From Methylomarinum sp. Ch1-1 (GTDB lineage: Bacteria > Pseudomonadota > Gammaproteobacteria > Methylococcales > Methylomonadaceae), in the NCBI RefSeq assembly GCF_030717995.2, contig NZ_CP157743.1:3994501-4058500 (forward strand): 64,000 nt of DNA, written 5' to 3'. The notes beneath the pieces are model-generated. The model was not told the DNA's origin, ran no database searches, and saw nothing but the letters and a program-made list of their open reading frames with translations. The translations under genes were made by a program, and so were the position numbers. Below are positions 54,550 to 63,020 of the stretch, piece after piece; the first letter of the stretch is position 1; each line of letters begins with the position of its first letter.

Positions 54550-55956
54550 TTATTTTTTTTTGTTTCGTATAAACTCAATGGCTTTTTCTATTCTCGCCAG
54601 AGTTTTCTCTCGCCCCAACAACGCCAATGTCACATCGATGCCTGGCGAAACGCCGGCGCCGGTTACTGCAACGCGCAATGGCTGCGCAACCTTACCGAGT
54701 CCGAGCTCCAATTGCTCCGCAGTGTCCAACACAATCTGATGCAGTTTCTCCCCCTGCCATTCCGGCTCCGCGGAAAATTTATCCAATAACTGCTGCAGAA
54801 CATCATCGCTGCCTTGCTTGAAATTCTTCTTGGCCGCTTTTTCATCGTAATCGGCGAACTCTTGATAAAAATAGCGGCTGGCGGCCGCCATTTCCACCAA
54901 AGTCTTGCTGCGCTCACGCAGGGCTGTCACCACTTCGAGCAAATCCGGCCCCTGGGTCGGGTCTATGCCTAATTCCCCCATGTGCCAGCTTAAATGATGC
55001 GCCACATGCGCTGGATCGCTATTCATGATGTATTGATGATTCAGCCACAACAGTTTTTCGCTGTTGAACGTCGAAGCCGAAACATTGACATCGTTCAAAT
55101 CGAACAGCTCGATCATCTCGTCAACCGAGAATATCTCCTGATCGCCAGACGACCACCCCAACCTGACCAGATAATTTAACAGGGCTTCCGGCAAATAACC
55201 ATCATTGCGATATTGCATGACGCTGACGGCGCCATGGCGTTTCGACAGCCGCGCGCCATCCGGCCCGAGTATCATCGGCACATGGGCGTATTTCGGCAAC
55301 TCCGCACCCAAGGCCTTGAGAATATTGATTTGTCTGGGCGTGTTATTGATGTGATCGTCTCCTCTGATCACATAATTCACCTGCATATCCATATCATCGA
55401 CCAACACGGTTAAGTTATAGGTCGGCGTGCCGTCGGAACGAGCAATGATCAGGTCGTCGAGCTCCTTATTACCGACGACAATCCGGCCTTTGACCAGATC
55501 CTCGATCACCACCTCGCCTTCGGTCGGGTTTTTAAAACGTATTACAGCCTCTGTATCGTCGCCTCGATGGCCCGCATCACGACATTTACCGTTGTAACGT
55601 GGTTTTTCCTTGTTAGCCATCTGTTGCACACGCAAGGCGTCTAGCTCTTCCTTGCTGCAGTAACAATAATAGGCGTCGCCCTGATCGAGCAATTGTTGGA
55701 TGATTTCTTTGTAGCGCTCAAAGCGATGAGTCTGGTAGAAGGGTCCTTCATCATATTCCAGTCCCAGCCAAGTCATGCCTTCCAGTATCGCATTGACCGA
55801 TTCCTGAGTAGAGCGCTCAAGGTCGGTGTCTTCAATTCTTAATACAAACTTTCCGCCATGCTTGCGCGCATACAACCATGAAAACAAAGCGGTTCTTGCG
55901 CCGCCAACATGCAAATAACCCGTAGGACTCGGGGCAAAACGTGTTTTGATAGTCAT
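54550..55956 (-). CDS. gltX: glutamyl-tRNA synthetase
   Basis: 468 aa class I synthetase that charges tRNA-Glu. The HIGH-type signature is [20 protein letters not shown] (residues about 8-27) and the KMSKS-type loop is [12 protein letters not shown] (near 235). The length is usual for a bacterial GluRS. ATG 55956 is preferred over the adjacent TTG 55959; GAGGAA lies upstream. It follows a Sel1-repeat gene by 8 bp and is followed by tRNA-Ala and two tRNA-Glu genes, ending at the terminator near 54140. Confidence 0.97.
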   Translation of the reverse strand: MTIKTRFAPSPTGYLHVGGARTALFSWLYARKHGGKFVLRIEDTDLERSTQESVNAILEGMTWLGLEYDEGPFYQTHRFERYKEIIQQLLDQGDAYYCYCSKEELDALRVQQMANKEKPRYNGKCRDAGHRGDDTEAVIRFKNPTEGEVVIEDLVKGRIVVGNKELDDLIIARSDGTPTYNLTVLVDDMDMQVNYVIRGDDHINNTPRQINILKALGAELPKYAHVPMILGPDGARLSKRHGAVSVMQYRNDGYLPEALLNYLVRLGWSSGDQEIFSVDEMIELFDLNDVNVSASTFNSEKLLWLNHQYIMNSDPAHVAHHLSWHMGELGIDPTQGPDLLEVVTALRERSKTLVEMAAASRYFYQEFADYDEKAAKKNFKQGSDDVLQQLLDKFSAEPEWQGEKLHQIVLDTAEQLELGLGKVAQPLRVAVTGAGVSPGIDVTLALLGREKTLARIEKAIEFIRNKKK

Positions 55957-55964
55957 CAATCTGA

Positions 55965-56426
55965 TTATTTCCTCATTAAAAATCTTTTCGCATATTCTCT
56001 TGGAATGGAGCGCGCCGCATTCAGACGCATAGCCTGATAGCTGAACTTCACGCTGCCCTTCGCGGTTTCATTCCTACCTAGAATGGCCAGCGAAGTGCCA
56101 TGACCTTGAGACGCCGCTTTTTCATACCATTTTGTCGCGGCGTTTCTATCGCCCGGAACGCCTAGCCCTCTATCATATAAGGCGCCCATCACCACCTGGG
56201 CTTCGACGATTCCTTGATCGGCCGCTTTTTGCATCCATTCCGCCGCCAGTTCGTTATTTTGCTCAAACCCCTGCCATCCCAGTAAATACATCGACGCCAA
56301 TTTAGCTTGCGCCTGGGCATCGCCTTGCTCGGCTAACTGCGTTATTTCTTCCTGGCTTTGCGCCGCGACAGTCAGGGAGAAAAACAGCAAAATAGGCAAC
56401 AGCAATCTCTTTACAATTTCGTACAT
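55965..56426 (-). CDS. secreted Sel1-repeat protein
   Basis: 153 aa. Signal peptide (residues 1-23, ending AAQS). Two or three Sel1-like repeats follow ([60 protein letters not shown]). Such proteins are periplasmic scaffolds for protein interactions. The gene ends 8 bp before gltX and is probably co-transcribed with it, although no functional link is evident. Confidence 0.8.
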   Translation of the reverse strand: MYEIVKRLLLPILLFFSLTVAAQSQEEITQLAEQGDAQAQAKLASMYLLGWQGFEQNNELAAEWMQKAADQGIVEAQVVMGALYDRGLGVPGDRNAATKWYEKAASQGHGTSLAILGRNETAKGSVKFSYQAMRLNAARSIPREYAKRFLMRK

Positions 56427-56520
56427 TATTCACCTCTTTCTTCAATTTAGGTTAATAAAACGGCCATTATTATTTCATGCTATCGAATAAAGGTGAAAGA
56501 ACTATAAAAAAATAATTAAC

Positions 56521-56535
56521 TGCGTTAGAATCATT
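56521..56535 (+). promoter_or_regulatory. shared upstream motif TGCGTTAGAATCATT (copy 2)
   Basis: Identical to 15375-15389 and also followed by TCG..TTA and GACCGG. It lies 53 bp before the OmpA/VWA lipoprotein start. Confidence 0.3.
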
Positions 56536-56587
56536 CCATCGGTTAGTCAACAAGACCGGCATTATAAACTCATCAGGGGGAATAATA

Positions 56588-57775
56588 ATGAATAAAACCA
56601 CCATCCTTACAGCAACACTGGCTAGCGCAGTTTTATCGGGCTGCGCCACTCAAGCCGTCAACGACACCCAATTTTTTCAGGCCAAGGACCTGAACGACAA
56701 GGTGAATTCGGGCCTGTTAGTGCAAAAGACCGACACGTTCTTCGTCATCAACGATTCATCTTCCTCGATGAGCGATATCTATCAGGGCAAAGGCTTCGCC
56801 AATCAAGCCGATGCGACAAAGTTTTCGGTATCGAAAGCGCTATTGGATAGGATGAACCAAACACTACCCGACGTCACCCTGGCCTCCGGTCTACGCAGTT
56901 TCGGTTTTGGCCCCTGCACATCCTGGAGTTTCACCGAACTGAACCAGCCGGTGCAAAGCTATTCTTCCGCCTCATTTGACAGCGCAATCAATTCTTTGGA
57001 ATGCTCCAGCGGCGGCACCCCCGTGGCCAGCGCCTTTCGGGCCGCAAAAACCGACCTGGCTAACGTTTCCGACCGTATCGCCCTAATCCTGTTCAGTGAC
57101 GGCCACAACTACGACTCTTCCCCGGTGCCCGCATTGCAGGACTTAAAGGCGCGACACGGCGATAAACTCTGTGTTTACACGATCTGGGTAGGGAATGACA
57201 AGGATCGACAAGGCCTAAATGTTCTACATCAATTGGCCAATATCGGCCAATGCGGTTTTGCAACCAGCGCCGATGCGATTGCTTCGAGCAACGGTATGGC
57301 CAGCTTCGTTGAAAATGTCTTCTTCAAAGGCGGCACTCCGATCCCGACCGTGCAAGACAGCGACGGCGATGGCGTCATCGATTCCAAGGATAAATGCCCC
57401 AACACGCCTAAAGGCGCGATCGTCAACAAAGACGGCTGCTGGGCATTCACTGGCGTATTATTCGACCATGACAGCTCCAAAATAAAATCGAAATACGACC
57501 CATTGTTTAGCAATGCGCTCAAAGTCCTGAAACTGAATCCCGGATTGACCGTTGAAATCCAGGGTCATACCGACAGCATCGGTTCCGAGGCTTACAATCA
57601 GAAATTATCCGAACGTCGCGCCAAGGCGGTCAAACAGGAACTGGTCAATCAAGGGGTTGACGGTTCACGGCTGACCACGGTCGGCTTTGGAGAAAGCAGA
57701 CCGGTTGCCAGCAATCACACCGCCGAAGGACGCGCACAAAACCGTCGCGTCGTTTACAGAAGAACGGACCGATAA
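56588..57775 (+). CDS. VWA-TSP3-OmpA lipoprotein
   Basis: 395 aa. Lipobox LSGC (Cys near residue 19). A von Willebrand A-like domain spans about 45-250; the MIDAS motif FVINDSSSSMSD supplies DxSxS. A thrombospondin type 3 calcium-binding repeat follows (DSDGDGVIDSKDKCPNTPKG, about 258-285), then an OmpA C-terminal peptidoglycan-binding domain (VEIQGHTDSIGSEAYNQKLS, then GFGESRPVASN). It is an outer-membrane lipoprotein tethered to peptidoglycan, with a VWA part for metal-dependent binding. A strong binding site (CAGGGGGA) and a downstream terminator are present. Single gene. Confidence 0.9.
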   Translation: MNKTTILTATLASAVLSGCATQAVNDTQFFQAKDLNDKVNSGLLVQKTDTFFVINDSSSSMSDIYQGKGFANQADATKFSVSKALLDRMNQTLPDVTLASGLRSFGFGPCTSWSFTELNQPVQSYSSASFDSAINSLECSSGGTPVASAFRAAKTDLANVSDRIALILFSDGHNYDSSPVPALQDLKARHGDKLCVYTIWVGNDKDRQGLNVLHQLANIGQCGFATSADAIASSNGMASFVENVFFKGGTPIPTVQDSDGDGVIDSKDKCPNTPKGAIVNKDGCWAFTGVLFDHDSSKIKSKYDPLFSNALKVLKLNPGLTVEIQGHTDSIGSEAYNQKLSERRAKAVKQELVNQGVDGSRLTTVGFGESRPVASNHTAEGRAQNRRVVYRRTDR

Positions 57776-57806
57776 GCTCCGTTAACCTTCACCGGCATTG
57801 ACTAAA

Positions 57807-57830
57807 GGGAGGCTGCGGCCTCCCTTTTTT
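57807..57830 (+). terminator. Rho-independent terminator
   Basis: Stem GGGAGGC/GCCTCCC with a TGCG loop, followed by six T residues, 32 bp after the VWA-OmpA gene. Confidence 0.93.
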
Positions 57831-57951
57831 ATGCTGAGCATCCCAGCAAGAAATGACGCTCACCCTCTTCGTCTATCGGGTAAGCTAGTGCAGCGTCCAT
57901 TTTCCTCTGACGAGTTATCTCCTTAAACAAGTGAATGAATTCTTAGATATT

Positions 57952-58140
57952 TTGTAATTATTCAGCGTAGTTTTACTAAGAGGGAGTAGGTTATTGATTT
58001 ATCGGGCTGTCTGCAACAGGCAGATTTTTTGCTCTGACCGCCAAGGAAGGCGGAAATGTAGAAAATGCAGGAGCAATTTTCTACCTGCAAAATCTGCATT
58101 TCCATCGTCCCTGACGGTCAGACGTTGCAGTCAGAGCTTA
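57952..58140. repeat. CGTAACTATTCAG-type element, copy 4
   Basis: The left end GTAATTATTCAGCGTAG matches 47023. The copy contains a 101-bp internal block (58021-58121, CAGATTTTTTGC onward, with inverted arms CTGACCG/CGGTCAG) that is absent from the 47023 copy. The inverse of 57991-58140 occurs at 39596-39743. No clear right terminal repeat. The 447-bp gap 57776-58222 holds no gene. Confidence 0.65.
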
Positions 58141-58222
58141 CGCCGCACAGGGAAGTGCAAGTGCCGCGTGAGGCAGGATGCCGTTAGCTGCCATGGATGA
58201 TTCTTTTATCCCGAACTGAGGG

Positions 58223-59044
58223 TTAATCTAGCAATTTAATACTGCCCGGGTGGCGTACAGGCATCGTATAACGCTTTCCTGAGTGATGAATCCAGCCCCT
58301 GACCTCGAGCCTTCTGCCCAAATAAACGCCAGACTCCGGAAACAAGTCATTATTTTGCCTTGCAATTTTGATGGCAAAATCAGCAGAGAAAAGCAGATAA
58401 ATATTCTTCCGGGTCCGTTTGATTTCTTTTACCGTGCCGGCCACCCGCTGCCAGCCTCTCGTGTCCCGCGCTGCCTGGTAAGAGCGGCGTGCGTAATGAG
58501 GGTCTGCCCAGAGTCCAACACCGGCTTTTTCCGCCTGCGCTTCGGCCGCCAGCAACTGGCGACTATAGCGCAAATTCGGCGGGTGTATATTGACCGTCGC
58601 CAATCCCCGCCGCACCAATTCAAGATTAAGATGCTGTCCCTGTTCGGTAAATAAATGCGCGAGCCACCGCCGGTATTTGTCCCTTTTCTCCACATCCGTT
58701 TCCAGACGTATTTTTTTGTTAGCCAGTCTAGCGGATAACCAACGCTTAGCCTCATTCCCTCCTGGCTCGGCGCTTTTATATCTGCCATCCACTTCCGGGG
58801 TATTGATGCCTAACAGTCGAACCTTCTGTCCGTTCATTAACTGCACGGTATCGCCGTCAAAGACATGCTTCACCCGATAATAGCTGTAACCGGGCCGCAG
58901 ATCAACGACTTCGGCGCCCTGCCGAGGCCGGTCCGAATAATGCCTTCGGCCTTGATCATCAACCCACAGATAGATATCGGCCGATACCGTAACAGACTGC
59001 ATCAATAGGCCCAAGACACAGCACCATCGCTTCTTCATCGACAT
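58223..59044 (-). CDS. secreted thermonuclease-like protein with DUF4124
   Basis: 273 aa. Signal peptide (MKKRWCCVLGLLMQSVTVSA). A DUF4124-like stretch (IYLWVDDQGRRHYSDRPRQG) precedes a staphylococcal-nuclease fold (about 60-185) with VFDGDTVQL, VRLLGINTPEVDG and DKYRRWLAHLF, matching the Asp/Arg/Glu/Arg catalytic pattern. A C-terminal barrel-like region follows (GTVKEIKRTRKNIYLLFSAD). It probably degrades nucleic acid outside the cytoplasm. ATG 59044 or 59038; a TTG at 59059 is less likely. Confidence 0.85.
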   Translation of the reverse strand: MSMKKRWCCVLGLLMQSVTVSADIYLWVDDQGRRHYSDRPRQGAEVVDLRPGYSYYRVKHVFDGDTVQLMNGQKVRLLGINTPEVDGRYKSAEPGGNEAKRWLSARLANKKIRLETDVEKRDKYRRWLAHLFTEQGQHLNLELVRRGLATVNIHPPNLRYSRQLLAAEAQAEKAGVGLWADPHYARRSYQAARDTRGWQRVAGTVKEIKRTRKNIYLLFSADFAIKIARQNNDLFPESGVYLGRRLEVRGWIHHSGKRYTMPVRHPGSIKLLD

Positions 59045-59109
59045 AACATTACTCAACAATAAATTATTGCTGCCATTACCAATTTGGCTATCAAAGAGGG
59101 CTTGAATTT

Positions 59110-59136
59110 GTTGGGCTTCATTTTATTCAGCCCAAC
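59110..59136. repeat. GTTGGGCT/AGCCCAAC hairpin
   Basis: An 8-bp perfect stem with an AT-rich 11-nt loop, a common kind of dispersed hairpin in related genomes. It lies in the 486-bp gap 59045-59530 together with the repeats at 59350 and 59429; no gene is seen there. Confidence 0.5.
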
Positions 59137-59349
59137 CTACACAAATTTAAGACATCCCGTTATTTGTGTATAACGATGAGCGTTAAGTCAGTACAATAAA
59201 GACTTTATGTAAATATACAAGCGCTAGCTTCATTAACCATAGCTTCAGGGCTACCTCATTAAATGAATGAGTGGCAAAACATAAAATTAACAACAAATAC
59301 GCCTAAAGTTAAACGTTTAGGGCGTGTTAAATAACCCGCCCCGCGTGCA

Positions 59350-59405
59350 CGGCCAATTTTGCCCCGGTGGCGGTTTTTGGCGGCTTGCTTCGCGAAGCCG
59401 CCCTA
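59350..59405. repeat. 56-bp dispersed repeat (partner at 6971-7026)
   Basis: Contains GGCGGCTT(59379)...AAGCCGCC(59402) around GCTTCGCG and preceding GGTGGCGGTTTTTGG. Inverse copy at 6971-7026. Confidence 0.6.
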
Positions 59406-59428
59406 CGGTGCTCAAACCGGGAATAGCC

Positions 59429-59463
59429 GAGTACCCGTCATATATAATGTGACTGAGTACTAG
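59429..59463. repeat. short repeat GAGYACCCGTCA...TGACTGAGTAC, copy 3
   Basis: GAGTACCCGTCATATATAAT followed by GTGACTGAGTACTAG. Lies 68 bp before dtd. Confidence 0.6.
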
Positions 59464-59530
59464 ATTAATGAAATATGTATGAGGATACCCTCTGTGGAAG
59501 ACCACCCCGCACAATAACCGGATTGACAAC

Positions 59531-59971
59531 ATGATCAGCATCATTCAACGCGTCAGCGAAGCCAATGTCTCCGTAGACGGTATCACGATCGGCGCCATCG
59601 ACCAAGGCATCATGGCTTTAGTCGCGGTCGAAAAGGAAGACAGCGAAAAACAAGCCGACCGTTTGTTGGAGAGAATTCTCAATTACCGCATCTTCGCCGA
59701 TGCCGACGACAAGATGAACCTGAGTCTTCGAGATATCGAAGGCGGCTTACTGATCGTTCCGCAATTCACGCTGGCGGCCGACACGCAAAAAGGCAACCGC
59801 CCCAGCTTCGCCTCGGCCGCGACCCCGGAAAAAGGCCGACAACTGTTCGACTATTTTCGCCAACGAGCCGAAACAATTTATCCGGCTTCACGTTTCGGTC
59901 GCTTCGGCGCCGATATGAAGGTGTCCTTGATCAACGACGGGCCGGTCACGTTTACCTTACGCGTCGTATAG
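59531..59971 (+). CDS. dtd: D-aminoacyl-tRNA deacylase
   Basis: 146 aa. Hydrolyses D-aminoacyl-tRNA (and glycyl-tRNA-Ala) as translation proofreading. The family motifs are visible: MISIIQRVSEANVSV at the N-terminus, PQFTLAADTQKGNRPSF (canonical SQFTL has Ser where this protein has Pro), and the C-terminal NDGPVTFTL (NxGPVT). Usual length. Convergent with the ABC operon that ends at 59990. A single gene. Confidence 0.95.
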   Translation: MISIIQRVSEANVSVDGITIGAIDQGIMALVAVEKEDSEKQADRLLERILNYRIFADADDKMNLSLRDIEGGLLIVPQFTLAADTQKGNRPSFASAATPEKGRQLFDYFRQRAETIYPASRFGRFGADMKVSLINDGPVTFTLRVV

Positions 59972-59989
59972 AGCACTTGGAGACAAGAA

Positions 59990-60793
59990 TCAACCTCGAC
60001 CTTTGCGCACCATCATGCCTTTGGTCGGATTGTAACCGATCACCGCGATCAGCATGAAGATCATGAATGCCGAGGCGGTATAGATCAGGGCATGCTCGTT
60101 ATATTGTTCGTATAGCGCGAAGCGAATCAATTCGACCGCCTGGGAAAACGGATTGTACTTGGCCAGATCATGCAGCAACTCGCTGGATTCCTTGATTTTC
60201 CACAGCGGATACAGGGCCGTCGACATGAAAAACATCGGAAAAATAACGAAATTCATCACCCCGGCGAAATTTTCCAGCTGTTTAATGAACGACGAAAGCA
60301 ACAAGCCCAGCGCCCCCAGCATCAAGCCGGACAACACCAGGGCCGGCAACACCCATAGATAACCGTGCAGCGGCGCCTGAATCTCATAAAACCAGGCGAT
60401 AGCGAGAAACACATACACCTGGACGATAGACACGGCGGTGCCGGCGATCAATTTACTCATCAATAAAAACCAGCGCGGCAATGGCGACACCAGCAATATG
60501 CGCATGCTGCCCATTTCTCGATCATAGACCATCGACAGCGAACTCTGCATGCCGTTGAACAGCTGTATCATGCCGATCAGACCCGGCGTGATATAGACCT
60601 CGTACAAGATATAGGTTTCATAGGGCGGGGTGATCGCCAATCCCAACGCCGCACGAAAGCCGGCGGCGAACACGAACAGCCAGACCAGCGGTCTGACCAG
60701 CGCCGAAATGAAACGTTCGCGCTGCTTGAGGAAACGCAGTAATTCACGCCCGATAATCCCCCACATCGCGCGCCAGTAATGTAATACCCTCAT
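59990..60793 (-). CDS. ABC transporter permease, PQQ-dependent alcohol catabolism type
   Basis: 267 aa, ABC-2 type permease with six transmembrane segments (LVRPLVWLFVFAAGFRAALG, YITPGLIGMIQLFNGMQSSL). It matches the permease found with PQQ-associated ATPase, binding protein and beta-propeller genes in alcohol-oxidising proteobacteria. ATG 60793 overlaps the ATPase stop by 4 nt. Last gene of the four-gene operon. Transport direction and substrate are unknown; export is possible given the ABC-2 architecture. Confidence 0.88.
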   Translation of the reverse strand: MRVLHYWRAMWGIIGRELLRFLKQRERFISALVRPLVWLFVFAAGFRAALGLAITPPYETYILYEVYITPGLIGMIQLFNGMQSSLSMVYDREMGSMRILLVSPLPRWFLLMSKLIAGTAVSIVQVYVFLAIAWFYEIQAPLHGYLWVLPALVLSGLMLGALGLLLSSFIKQLENFAGVMNFVIFPMFFMSTALYPLWKIKESSELLHDLAKYNPFSQAVELIRFALYEQYNEHALIYTASAFMIFMLIAVIGYNPTKGMMVRKGRG

Positions 60794-61524
60794 GCCTGCC
60801 CCCTGGTCAACTTACTGAACACATCGTGGATGCTGGCGCCGGTTTTCTTCAATAACTGATCGACATTGCTCTTCGCCATAACCCGGCCTTTATGCAAGAT
60901 GATCAACTGATCCTCGGGATAAATTTCATCGATTAGATGGGTCGCCCACAGCACGGCCAGGTCGGTCTCCTTGACAAGCTCATGCACATGCTCGACGATG
61001 CCTTGCCGGCTGGGCACATCCAGGCCGACGGTCGGCTCGTCCAGCAACAATAACTTGGGCTCATGCAGCAAGGCGCGGGCGATTTCGACTCGGCGTTTGT
61101 GGCCGCCGTTCAGCTGCCGCACTTTTTCACGTCGCCTATCATACATTTCAAAGCGCTCCAACTCCTCCTGGATGCGGCGATTGGCCTGTTTACGGCCGAT
61201 ACCGTGCAGCGCGGTGTGATAGCGCAGATTCTGCATCACCGTCAAATCCGGGTCCAACGTAGTCTGTTGGAACACGACGCCTAGCTGGGCCAGCGCCTTG
61301 CGGCTGTTTTTTCTGATATCGAAACCGCATAATTTGATGCTGCCTTGACGACTGTCATAGAGCCGGGTAATCAACGCAAACAACGTGCTCTTACCGGCCC
61401 CGTTCGGCCCCAGCAGCATCGTACATTCGCCGGCATTGACGGCGAAGCTGACCTCATCCAACGCCTTCTTGCTGCCATAGGCGAAACTGAGTTCGTTGAC
61501 GTCCAATGCATTTTTTGCTGTCAT
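60790..61524 (-). CDS. ABC transporter ATPase, PQQ-dependent alcohol catabolism type
   Basis: 244 aa. Walker A GPNGAGKST (near residue 37), Q-loop VVFQQTTLDPDLTVMQN, a signature reading LNGGHKRRVEIARALLHEPK in place of LSGGQ (the substitution is typical of this subfamily), and Walker B LLLLDEPTVGLD. The start at 61524 overlaps the stop of the preceding small gene (ATGA); an upstream start at 61545 is rejected. It drives the permease encoded next. Confidence 0.9.
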   Translation of the reverse strand: MTAKNALDVNELSFAYGSKKALDEVSFAVNAGECTMLLGPNGAGKSTLFALITRLYDSRQGSIKLCGFDIRKNSRKALAQLGVVFQQTTLDPDLTVMQNLRYHTALHGIGRKQANRRIQEELERFEMYDRRREKVRQLNGGHKRRVEIARALLHEPKLLLLDEPTVGLDVPSRQGIVEHVHELVKETDLAVLWATHLIDEIYPEDQLIILHKGRVMAKSNVDQLLKKTGASIHDVFSKLTRGQA

Positions 61525-61763
61525 GGTCTGGCTACCCCCTCCCAAGGATAACGGCCGACCACGACAAAACTATCGTCATCAACGACCTTGATCGTGTCTC
61601 CACTGCTGGTCGCGACATAAAGCTGTTCTTGATCGGCGCCTTGGACTTCGGAATCGGCTACGGCGATCGCATCATCCTTTTCCAGCGTCGCAAACACCGT
61701 TTCGGCCGAAACGGAAGCACAGATCAGAGCCGACAACAAGGCCAGCGTTTGCCATCGTTTCAT
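61521..61763 (-). CDS. PQQ-associated beta-propeller protein, internally deleted
   Basis: 80 aa only. The signal peptide (LALLSALICASVSA) is followed by the start of a first blade (TVFATLEKDDAIAVADSE) and then directly by what looks like the last blade (EQLYVATSSGDTIKVVDDDS, then GRYPWEGVARP). The usual protein in this position has about 300 residues and seven blades. The open frame and the 4-nt overlap with the ATPase gene are preserved, so the deletion looks in frame. The product cannot form a full propeller and is probably non-functional or retained for translational coupling. Confidence 0.7.
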   Translation of the reverse strand: MKRWQTLALLSALICASVSAETVFATLEKDDAIAVADSEVQGADQEQLYVATSSGDTIKVVDDDSFVVVGRYPWEGVARP

Positions 61764-61764
61764 G

Positions 61765-62949
61765 TTATTTTCCTCGTTGACATTTCGTTTCCGGCTGGTC
61801 GTAACCCAGCGTATCCAATTCGCTGCGGGGATGCAGAAAACCTTCCAGCGGCGCCACCGACACCAGTGAACGGGGAGCCGCCAATAATACCGGCTGTCTT
61901 AGCTGACCGTTCCAGGATCTAAACGACAAAGGCTTGCCTTTATAGCCCTGCAAGGCGAATTGATCGCTCATCAGATAGTCCTTGACCGGCTGCAGTTGAT
62001 TGGATTTGGTCCGCACGGTCGCCTCGCCGATCGCCCTGACCGCCAAATAGGCGCCGTAATCCTGTTCCTCCATCCAGCGCCCGGTGTAGTCCTTGAAACG
62101 ATTCTGCATTTGCACCGCGCCCCATTGTTCATGGGTACGGTGCCATGAAGTCGCGACCAAACCCTGGGTGCCGATCACCGGCCGCGGAATCCAGGTCCGG
62201 TAATCCAAATATTCGCCGAACAGGCCCTGCTCATCGGCGACGACCAATACATCATAGTCCTCGCCCTGGGTGAACACCGGCACATCCGACTGCGCCGTGC
62301 GCCGCGCATCATAGGTATGCTCCCAAGTCTTTTCCGCAACCAATTTCATACGATAACGTTTCGCCGCCCGCTTGATCGCGTCAGCATAGAGGCGATCTTC
62401 CGGGCTGGGCCCGATGACGAGAAACCATTCCCGCCAACGCTTCTTCATCATATATTGCGCCAGCGCGTCGGCCCGCATCGCTCGGCTGGGCAACAAATGA
62501 AACAAATTAGGGCGGCATTGTTCGTTACGCAAGGCATCGGCGCGGGTCGTGGCATCGAATAACAGCTTTTGTTGCGCCGCTGGCGAATCGACCAATTGCA
62601 GTAATAAATCCGCCTGCAGATTGAGCACGACAAAGGCATAATCATCGCCGACCTGTTCGGTGAAGGCTTTAACGACATCGGCCCCTAGCGGCAGCATGAC
62701 TTTAGTCAATTGATAGTTCTGTCCGGTAAATTGACCGGTGGTATTATTGTCGGCAATGCCCAACTCGGCGCCAGCCATGCCCTTGCCTTGAATAAAGGGA
62801 TCTAGATTAGACAAGGCCGGCGGGACTTTTTGTTCTTGGGTCAAATAGAAAATTTTAATCTGCTGTTTGCCGGCGGCCATGCCACCTGCAGGGTAAGCGA
62901 GCTGCAGCAGAAACAATAACAAAGCGAAACAATAACTCATCAATTTCAT
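61765..62949 (-). CDS. ABC transporter substrate-binding protein, PQQ-dependent alcohol catabolism type
   Basis: 394 aa, branched-chain amino acid-binding protein-like fold. Signal peptide (SYCFALLLFLLQLAYPAGGM). Distinctive stretches are IADNNTTGQFTGQNYQL, RPNLFHLLPSRAMRADALAQ, YDVLVVADEQGLFGEYLDYR and GYKGKPLSFRSWNGQLRQP, typical of the binding protein found with PQQ-linked alcohol systems. ATG 62949 is preferred over TTG 62955. One base separates its stop from the small propeller gene. First gene of the operon. The ligand is unknown. Confidence 0.9.
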   Translation of the reverse strand: MKLMSYCFALLLFLLQLAYPAGGMAAGKQQIKIFYLTQEQKVPPALSNLDPFIQGKGMAGAELGIADNNTTGQFTGQNYQLTKVMLPLGADVVKAFTEQVGDDYAFVVLNLQADLLLQLVDSPAAQQKLLFDATTRADALRNEQCRPNLFHLLPSRAMRADALAQYMMKKRWREWFLVIGPSPEDRLYADAIKRAAKRYRMKLVAEKTWEHTYDARRTAQSDVPVFTQGEDYDVLVVADEQGLFGEYLDYRTWIPRPVIGTQGLVATSWHRTHEQWGAVQMQNRFKDYTGRWMEEQDYGAYLAVRAIGEATVRTKSNQLQPVKDYLMSDQFALQGYKGKPLSFRSWNGQLRQPVLLAAPRSLVSVAPLEGFLHPRSELDTLGYDQPETKCQRGK

Positions 62950-63020
62950 CGGCAACTTTCTACTCGTTCAATGGCGATAGGACATTTTAGCGTATAACGC
63001 GGCAAAATACTCATCCCGCG

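Noticed and set aside
61521-61763. Small open frame as a shadow of the ABC genes
   Set aside because: Rejected as a shadow: it has a signal peptide, propeller-like sequence, and tight spacing (1 nt) and overlap (4 nt) with its operon neighbours, so it was kept as a shortened gene.
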